A stretch of DNA of 64,000 nucleotides. Origin: Sclerodactyla briareus. Its lineage: Eukaryota; Echinodermata; Holothuroidea; Dendrochirotida; Sclerodactylidae. The notes beneath the pieces were generated by a model. It did no database searches and had not been told where the DNA came from. It saw only the letters and a list, made by a program, of their open reading frames with translations. The position numbers and the translations under genes were made by a program. The stretch's first letter is position 1. Each line of letters starts with the position of its first letter. Location: positions 682,001 to 746,000 of the forward strand of contig JAODTK010005822.1 in assembly GCA_026419785.1 (NCBI GenBank). The letters run 5' to 3'. Below, piece by piece: positions 56,640 to 64,000 of this stretch.

Positions 56640-59600
56640 CGTATGAGCGGCAACTTAACGATGGGGCAATAATGAGGTCTGAGAAAGAAATAGGTTTTCA
56701 TATTAGCCAAGGGGAACCCGTTATGAATGCATAACATTTGCCACACAAATACCCTTTCCCACAACGATTACCCCCCCCCCCCCCTCCCCCTCATTGGAAA
56801 GAGAGGCAATGAGGTGGTATCAAATGCCAAATACATCATTTTTGTTTTCAAAGTTTTTTTTTTTTTTCACTTTCCTGAGGTTGGGCCCCTGAATAATTGA
56901 TTTCTGTTATCACATGTCATAAATAATTCCAATAGTTCGAGGAAGTTCTTGACTCATCTCAACTTTTATTTAAACTTGATATGTTCACGTTCCTGATTCA
57001 GGCGGTCTAGTTTCTGGAACTAAATGAATCAGTGGATCAGTGACGCTTTAAAACCGGGGAGGCACTTTACTACTGGGAATAATGAGAACGGGAAAGAAAC
57101 AGGTTGTCAATAGGGCCACTGGTAACACTGTTATGAAGTATAACACTTGCCCACTCAATACACTACCCCTTACATTGGAGAGAAGGCATTGATGTGACAT
57201 CAAAGCGCCACATACATAATATCACTTACATGATGGTTGGCCACTGAATGATGTATTTCTGTTATACATGTCATGAGACAATTCCAAATAATTCTGAAGG
57301 AGTTCTTGACTCATCCAACTTTTATTTGAACTTGATATATGTTCACGTTCTCCATATATCAAGCTCCATCGCCTTTAAGAGATGAGAGTTGTCATTATGG
57401 CCGATAACTGTATGAAAATATTGCACTTTTGTACTATTCTTGTTCTGCCAAAAAGAATTTCAAATGCGGACAAGGGACAAAAACCGGGAGTAAATACTTC
57501 AGTGGTGATTGATGATGTGAACAATATCTTACCTTCACTCTTAACACCAGTTGCATCTGGAATAAAACGAAAATACATATCACATAGAAGCCTAATGCCC
57601 AAAATAACATGTTTCACATATAATTATCTTGGAGTGACCTTTTTTAAATGATATGCTTCAGGCCTAAATCCCTTCCCCCTTTCTATAGTTCTGTTCTCCC
57701 TCACTCGTCCTCCGCATCCTTACTCTTGTTGTGGCCCTGTCCCTCTACTCCACAATTCCACCTCTAGTTTCTCACATAATTCACAACTCGCTAGACGAAT
57801 TCAATCCTGGAACATACCAAATATGATAGTTTTTTATACATTGATTACACAAATATAATTGGAGTCATCGATTATTACATTGCTGTTTTTTTGTGCCTCG
57901 TTTTCAATCTCATTCGCATGCTCTCAACCTGTTAAAATGAAGATTTTATTTATGCGCCAAAATAAAAACTGCGAAGGCATTCCACAGAAGTGTGACTTTT
58001 CAATAACATCTTGCCAAACTTCCTGATTCAGGCTTTGTTCTTGTTTTCTGGCAATAGATGACTCAGTGGTATCAGTGACCGCTTTACGGAGGCAACTTTA
58101 CTACTGGGTAATAATGAACACTGAGAAAAAACAGGTTTTCATAATTAGCCCACTGGTAACACTGTTATGATTGCAATAACCCTTGCCACTCAAACTAACA
58201 CCGCCCCCCCGCCCCCTTCCATTGGAAGAGAATTAATGCAATTGTGTGGCACCAAATGCCAAATACATAATATTCCCTGCCCTGATGTTGTAGCCACTGA
58301 ATATTTTATTTCTGGTTATCAACTTCAATGATCATCCAAATAATTCTGAAGGAAGTTCTTGAACTCAATCCTCAACTTTTTTTTTAACTTGATAGTATGT
58401 TCACGTTCTCCATATATCAAGCTCATCGCCTTGAAAAGATGAGAGGATGTCATTATCCGATAACTGTATGAAAATATTGCACTTTTGTACTATTCCTTGT
58501 TCTGCCAAAAAGAATTTCAAATGCGGACAAGGGACAAAAACCTGGGAGTAAATACTCAGTGGTGATTGATGATGTGAACATATTGTTACCTTCACTCTTA
58601 ACACCAGTTGCATCTGGAATAAAACGAAAAAACATATCAGCATAGAAGCCTAAATGCCCAAAATACATGTATTCTACATATAATTATCTTGGAAGTAACC
58701 TTTTTTTAAATGATATTCTTCAGGCCTAAAATCCCCCTTTCTACAGTTTCTGTTCTCCGCATCCTTTACTCTTGTTGTGGCCATGTCCTCTACTCCACAA
58801 GTTCCACCTCTAGTTTCTCACATAATTCACAACTAGCTAGACCGAATTCAATCCTGGACATACCAATAGGTTAGGTTTTTTTACATTGATTACACAAATA
58901 TAATTGGAGTTATCGTTTATTACATTGCTGTTTTTTGTGCCTCGTTTCATCTCATTCGCTCTCGACCTGTTAAAATGAAGATCTATTTATTCTCAAAGGG
59001 CAACTTCAAAGGCATTCCACAGAAGTGTGACTTTTACAATAACATCTTTGCCAAACTTCCTGATTCAGGCTGTGTCTGTTTCTGGCAATAGATGAATCAG
59101 TGGTATCAGTGACGCTTTACGGAGGCAACTTTACTACTGGGTAATAATGAACACTGAGAAAAAACAGGTTTTCATATTAGGCCACTGGTAACACTGTTAT
59201 GAATGCTCCACACTTGCCACTCAACTACACTCCCCCTTCATTGGAAGAGATTAAGGCCAATTGAGTGGGGCCACCAAATGCCGAACTAACAAATATTCAC
59301 TGCCATGCTGGTTGGATCCACTGATACTTTATTCTGTTATTCAATGAGAATGAGACAATTGCCAAATAAGTGTCGAAGGAGTTCTTGATCATTCAACTTG
59401 TATTGAACTTGATCTATGTTCAAGTTCTCCATATATCAAGCTCCATCGCCTTGAAAAGATGAGAGGATGTCATTATCCGATAACTGTATGAAAATATTGC
59501 ACTTTTGTACTATTCCTTGTTCTGCCAAAAAGAATTTCAAATGCGGACAAGGGACAAAAACCTGGGAGTAAATACTCAGTGGTGATTGATGATGTGAACA

Positions 59601-60080
59601 TATTGTTACCTTCACTCTTAACACCAGTTGCATCTGGAATAAAACGAAAAAACATATCAGCATAGAAGCCTAAATGCCCAAAATACATGTATTCTACATA
59701 TAATTATCTTGGAAGTAACCTTTTTTTAAATGATATTCTTCAGGCCTAAAATCCCCCTTTCTACAGTTTCTGTTCTCCGCATCCTTTACTCTTGTTGTGG
59801 CCATGTCCTCTACTCCACAAGTTCCACCTCTAGTTTCTCACATAATTCACAACTAGCTAGACCGAATTCAATCCTGGACATACCAAATAGGTTAGGTTTT
59901 TTTACATTGATTACACAAATATAATTGGAGTTATCGTTTATTACATTGCTGTTTTTTGTGCCTCGTTTCATCTCATTCGCTCTCGACCTGTTAAAATGAA
60001 GATCTATTTATTCTCAAAGGGCAACTTCAAAGGCATTCCACAGAAGTGTGACTTTTACAATAACATCTTTGCCAAACTTC
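56640..60080. repeat. Tandem array of ~1.03-kb units (3 full, 1 partial)
   Basis: The motif TCCTGATTCAGGC falls at about 56992, 58022, 59059 and 60080 (periods about 1030, 1037, 1021). Each unit contains in order GTAATAATGAACACTGAGAA, CATTGGAAGAG, TTCACGTTCTCCATATATCA, CGATAACTGTATGAAAATAT, GTTGCATCTGGAATAAAACG, CTAGTTTCTCACATAATTCA and TTAAAATGAAGAT. 56640-56991 is an incomplete unit. Units 2 and 3 are almost identical over 58430-58990 / 59450-60010 while unit 1 is clearly diverged. Each unit ends in a copy of the exon-like segment described at 59996. Confidence 0.9.
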
Positions 60081-60157
60081 CTGATTCAGGCTGTGTCTGT
60101 CTGGCAATAGGTGAATTCACTTCGAGCATATGGACTGATGCTAATTCGGGTCGTCAG
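59996..60157 (+). CDS. Candidate exon at the end of the 1-kb tandem array
   Basis: An open segment ending at a consensus donor CGTCAG|gtgaga in phase 0. It encodes KGNFKGIPQKCDFYNNIFAK then LPDSGCVCLAIGEFTSSIWT. Its first ~100 bp (to LPDSGCVC) recur in unit 2 (about 58978) and, degraded, in unit 1 (about 57941), whereas only this last copy continues into the second half and a donor. The start is the first ATG in frame, but an acceptor AG just before ATCTAT is also possible. Protein not recognised. Confidence 0.45.
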
Positions 60158-60505
60158 GTGAGAGGAAAGCAAGGCCTCTAAAAATACAGGCTTAAATGTT
60201 CGTCAGACGCAGAGAATAACATGTGTACATATCTATTAGGCAAGCATATTATCATAATCGCCATGAAGTTATTTGCAACAGTCTGACCGTAATTACACAA
60301 GCTTCTTATTTTTTTTCGAGCGGGACTAGACCCACAACTAAAGATTAGTACTCTACTCAAAGGGAAATTTTCTGCCCAAAAACTCCATCGAGAAAGTTCT
60401 GAACTACTCATGTGTAATTCCGCTCAGTTTCTTTCTCTCTCTCTCGCTCCAAAGGAGAAACCGAATTGCTATTCTTATCCACCCATGTGAGACATTCAAT
60501 TTCAG

Positions 60506-60594
60506 ACAGTGAAATATCATAACACGATTCGGAAGAACTTTGGTGATCTACCAGTGAAAATGAAAGTGTCTGATTTGATGATTTCTCTCAAAAG
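60506..60594 (+). CDS. Candidate next exon of the same plus-strand gene
   Basis: Acceptor caatttcag and strong donor AAAAG|gtgagt enclose an open segment, phase 0 in and phase 2 out. It encodes TVKYHNTIRKNFGDLPVKMK then VSDLMISLK. The phase matches the candidate exon ending at 60157. Downstream exons were not found before the LINE relic. Confidence 0.45.
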
Positions 60595-60629
60595 GTGAGT
60601 TCAGCATTTTTTTCTCAGAATTAAGCCAT

Positions 60630-61290
60630 CTATCAGAAATCTAACAACACTGGACAACTCCTTCGACCGTTATAGCATTCACTCTCAGAATGTTTGCTGA
60701 TGTTGCATACTCTACCGACCCATCAATGACATCATGACAGCTACACGATAAACAAGGACCTGGATGATTTTTTACTATGGAGGGAGATCTGGCAGATCGA
60801 TCTGAAGGCATCAAATGCAGGTCAAGAGTTGCTACCAATTAGAGGCAGGCTGTTCCATTCCAAATGTAATTGACAATGCTGCTTTTGAACTGGTGAAAAA
60901 TCATTCCTATCTTGGACTTACTGTCACATCATAGCTCTCATGATCAAATAATATGAGCAATATAGTTGTTGAAGCTTACACGATTCTCAACTGATTGTGG
61001 GAAGGTGGGTATCTTCATGATTGTAATACCAGAACACCAGATACCAGGCATTTCTTCGGGTTCACTTGCGTTTTCATTGGTTCGTTCGTGTATGGAATAT
61101 GGTTCCTCGGTTTGTGGATCAATACGAAGCGGGTAACATTAGGAGGCTGGAAATGATTTAGCGCAAGGCAGATTTATTTGGAAGGATCACCGCCGGTCAA
61201 CACGTGTCACGAAGCTTCTGCGAACCTGTCGCCTGGTCCATCTTCCTAGAGAAGACACAAGCCAACTCTAGCCTAGTTGAATCCATAATT
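60630..61290 (+). pseudogene. LINE reverse transcriptase 3' relic (Crack/L2/CR1-like group)
   Basis: Across frames on the plus strand, in order: RPINDIMTA (about 60716), NKDLDDFLLW (about 60752), VIDNAAFELVKNHSYLGLTV (about 60868-60930), SNIVVEAYTILN (about 60957), SLAFSLVRSCMEYGSSVCG (about 61060-61120), WKDHRRSTRVTKLLRTC (about 61180-61230). This is the thumb and connection region after the RT core, in the order known for CR1/L2-group LINEs (HxYLGxxI, LVRPxLEYAxxVW). The RT catalytic core is missing. It is 5' truncated and broken by frame changes. Confidence 0.75.
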
Positions 61291-63119
61291 CTTCTGACAA
61301 CATATTGGCTTTACCAGTTACTGATTCCTTGCAGTTGCAGACTAAGTATCGCACACGATCATGATCAGTGAATAAAATTAATTATATACATGCGGCTGGT
61401 AATACGATGTCTCCAGGTGGTCTCTTGGCTGATAAAAATTCCAGATTGCATTGTCCTTATTCAGGATTAACCACTAGTTGGTGTTTCCTAGTACCAGCCT
61501 GCCAAGACAGATTGAAGAAGGTAGAAATTCCATGAACAGAACGGACAGATGGACTACAGACGTACATATGATGATAGATACAACTTACTGTGGAATACAA
61601 TTTCGGCGTGGTAATCAACGGTACCTTGAAATGAAATATAAGAAAAATGTGATTAAAACTATTCACCGAATCCATTTACCAAATAAATGCATATTCAAAA
61701 GACAGCGTGAAACCTGTTTGCCCAGGCACTTACACTGATCGAATTTTAAAATGGCGCTCATCCCGTAATTCCCAAATATATCAGGCTGTATCTCACGTGA
61801 CGTATTCATGAGCACTAGCATGACTGCATGAAAAGCGTCTGAATTCGCTGTAAACAGTTTTCAGAACAATAGTACATATAGTGAGGTTTCTTAGTGACAA
61901 AAATCGACAATTGTTAAACAAGTAACAAAGTGCCATTTTTCATCGAAACTCCCTCGAGGTTGAAGGATGAAAAAAAAAAATGCCCATCTTTAAAAAAAAT
62001 ATGATATTGGCAAGGGTATTTTATGACGTCATAAAGTATAAACGTCTACATTGTCCCCCTCCTGTTCCCAAATGTGTAGTTGTGTAGTGCAGTACTGATG
62101 CTTTCGCCCTAATCATGTCTCCAAGAGATTGGTATGGATCCCGGGATTCTAGGAATTGATTCGTCATTATTCTCAATTCGATACCCATGTTGCGGTGACG
62201 TCATTCCTCGAAAATGTGAGTCGTTCCCGTCCAAATTTGAAGTTAAGTTTACGTTAACATTTTTTTAGTCCTTTTCTTTCCAATCTCAAGTTTACGAGGA
62301 TAAAAGAGAGTTTTTGGTCTCGTCTATTCTAAACTGTGAATGGGGTTATCGAAAAGTGTGCATGTTCTTCTCGGAGTGTTTAATCTGATCCCTTTTGTAT
62401 TCCTCTTTGGGTTTCCTTCCATATCCGACGTGAAGAGGACCAAGGTCAAGAGAGAAGCTGTCATTTCCCTTCTGATTCTCGGCAGCAGTTCCACTTACCA
62501 CCTGCACTTGATACCTGATAGCCTTTAAGATGAGCAGAAAACTTCCCTTCGTCGCAGCATGGGCCAAAATGAGTGGGAACGAGGTGGCTGGCACGCCCAG
62601 GCACCGCATGCAGCGAAACGTGTCGCGTCGGTGCATTCCTCTCCCAACTTGAAGCGTTGTGCAATGTTACAAAGCAGAACGCTTCGTAAACATTACACAC
62701 CGAACGGCATCAACACATCAATTAGTTATTGACAAGGTTCGAAAATCCAGACCCCGACCGCCGGAGAGCGACAAGGATCAGAGGATTAAGCAAAATCATT
62801 ACCAGGCAAGCGGCCGAAGACAGTTTAGGCATCACATGTCTCGCTGAATCAAATTTGGATACATGTAATGTAATGATTGGGCTGGGAGGGACGGGTCCTT
62901 TGACCTCAAGACAGCCCCCGTGATCTGACACTGCATCACGCATTCTATACCGCAGTGCGCCTCTTCACGTACTGAATGAAACACGTAGTGACGTGACGAG
63001 AGTGACGTTGCGTCTGATAGGCCGATGTCGCTTTCGTTTTCTAACTGAATATTCCACTGCCGTCTGCATATTGTTTCTCAGGTAGTCGATAGAGAACCCA
63101 GAATGTCGGCCAATTATCA
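61291..63119. other. No recognised feature
   Basis: Short frames on both strands (for example 62340-62528 plus, with a hydrophobic start, and 62346-62636 minus) overlap each other and cannot be chosen between. The right part may hold the N-terminal half of copy C, but I could not match it. Confidence 0.3.
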
Positions 63120-64000
63120 TTGGACAGGGCGAATGAGCATGTCCATCCATATTTTGCCATCACAGCCTTACCTTGGGGCCTCCATCTAAACTTCCGGAAA
63201 CCACGAATAACAACAGCCAAGTCGGAACTGCTGGACAGATTCCTAGATGTTGAAGGACAAGGAGAGTCGCCAGAAAATTGTCACTGCGAAACCTTCACAT
63301 GCGCATTGGTCCAGGGAATACCGACTGCTGGCGCAGTTACATTCAAAGAATATGGCAAGGCAGTTTCCCAGCCGTTCTTCCGCATGCCGCGAAAGCGAGG
63401 AGTGGGGCGACTGGATCTAATGTGGGACATGCATCTACTCGGCAGAAGCGTGACTTTGGTGTACGCAAGAGAGTCTCTCCGGGACAGAACCATTCGAATT
63501 CCTCACGCAGACCGTAAATTCAGAGGAGTGTCCATGCCCCAAAGCTATTATGTTACCTAAGGTTGGAATTGTGAAGAAAGGACATTCATGTCCTCTCTTG
63601 AATACGAGAGAGCAATTACTGTGGTGGGAGGTTGACTTACTCTTAATTATCGTTCACTACCAATGACTGCACGAGAATAGTGAATTTATACAGAATTGTA
63701 TGGGATGAATATTCCATCTGGTTTGTCCTCTATCTTGAACGTCAGGGAGCCTCCGAAGGTACGTGTGAACCCATGGGAAAACGTACACACGAGGGAGCGG
63801 ACACTAAAATCATCATTTACTTGCCGCACGCGGTAGACACAGGAGCCCAGAAAATGCTAATCCGACTGGACACCGATGTTTGTGATCCTCCTCATCGGCC
63901 AGGTTCAATCGTTGCTCCGATCCCATTCACGCATTGAAGTGTGGATGGCATTTGGCATGGGCAAGAGCTTCTGTGATCACAACATCAACGCGCTGCAGCA
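63120..64000 (+). pseudogene. Copy C of the EEADT/HAFTGCD multicopy gene family, cut by window edge
   Basis: The first open segment (63120-63560) has a KSELLDRFL-like linker, TFKEYGKAVSQPFF (63339) and RLDLMWDMHLLGRSV (about 63408). These correspond to the family's TFxEYAxxVFxPY and RxDxVWDxYxxxSxK boxes. The second (63680-63937) contains THEGADTKIIIYLPHAVDTG (about 63785; family THEEADTR) and LIRLDTDVC (family VRTVDTDV). VWMAFGMGKSF (about 63939) follows in another frame. The C-terminal HAFTGCD and Cys-rich parts should lie beyond the window. It is the least decayed copy, with few breaks in 0.9 kb, some of which may be consensus errors. Confidence 0.8.

Noticed and set aside
60303-60350. tRNA-like 3' half on the minus strand (GGGTCTAGTCCCGCTC)
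   Set aside because: Only a B-box-like segment; the head is missing and the anticodon arm is too short.

Overview
The window is nuclear DNA from an animal, most likely a marine invertebrate; the species cannot be fixed from the sequence. The evidence is a spliced RNA polymerase II subunit gene, LINE and tRNA-derived SINE relics, hAT-like short transposons, and low-copy families full of short degenerate repeats. There are no bacterial-style operons and no long open frames (the longest is under 150 codons). The one gene I can identify firmly, POLR2C (RPB3) on the minus strand, keeps consensus splice sites but has several one-base indels inside conserved codons. This points to an error-prone consensus (uncorrected long reads) and means that breaks seen elsewhere in the window are not safe evidence of gene death. 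Layout. 1-12.3 kb is repeat territory: a composite element with shared inverted ends occurs as an inverted copy (1-1.43 kb) and a forward copy (7.0-11.8 kb). The forward copy is interrupted by a ~300-bp-period satellite. Between the two lie a V-core-like SINE, a hAT-like element with an 8-bp target duplication and a 289-bp tandem duplication. 13.9-15.3 kb is a CR1-like LINE relic. 15.3-17.6 kb is a decayed copy of a multicopy, functionally unassigned metazoan gene family, recognised by EEADT-like, HAFTGCD-like and NPFT motifs. 17.9-18.9 kb is a GC-rich tandem array. 19.4-30.3 kb carries five recognised POLR2C coding exons on the minus strand; its introns hold a SINE, repeat relics and a second composite element whose end lies about 5 bp from a 5' splice site. 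The exon(s) for the first ~35 residues were not found. 31-41 kb holds further repeats, a TIR element, an RTE-like LINE fragment and microsatellites. 42.1-43.6 kb (minus, perhaps reaching 45 kb) is a second copy of the unassigned family, including its cysteine-rich tail. 49.2-53.7 kb has five minus-strand exon-like segments with phase-compatible splice sites, an unidentified candidate host gene. 55-60.6 kb has plus-strand exon-like segments and a ~1.03-kb tandem array that has copied part of one exon. 60.6-61.3 kb is another LINE relic. From 63.1 kb to the window edge lies a third copy of the unassigned family. How the parts relate: POLR2C is the only conserved housekeeping function visible. 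Most of the rest is mobile-element sediment. The three copies of the EEADT/HAFTGCD family within 48 kb, in both orientations, are the most interesting material. They look like a proliferating cargo or selfish gene family, with a motif layout that could fit a PIN/XPG-like nuclease; that idea is inference only.
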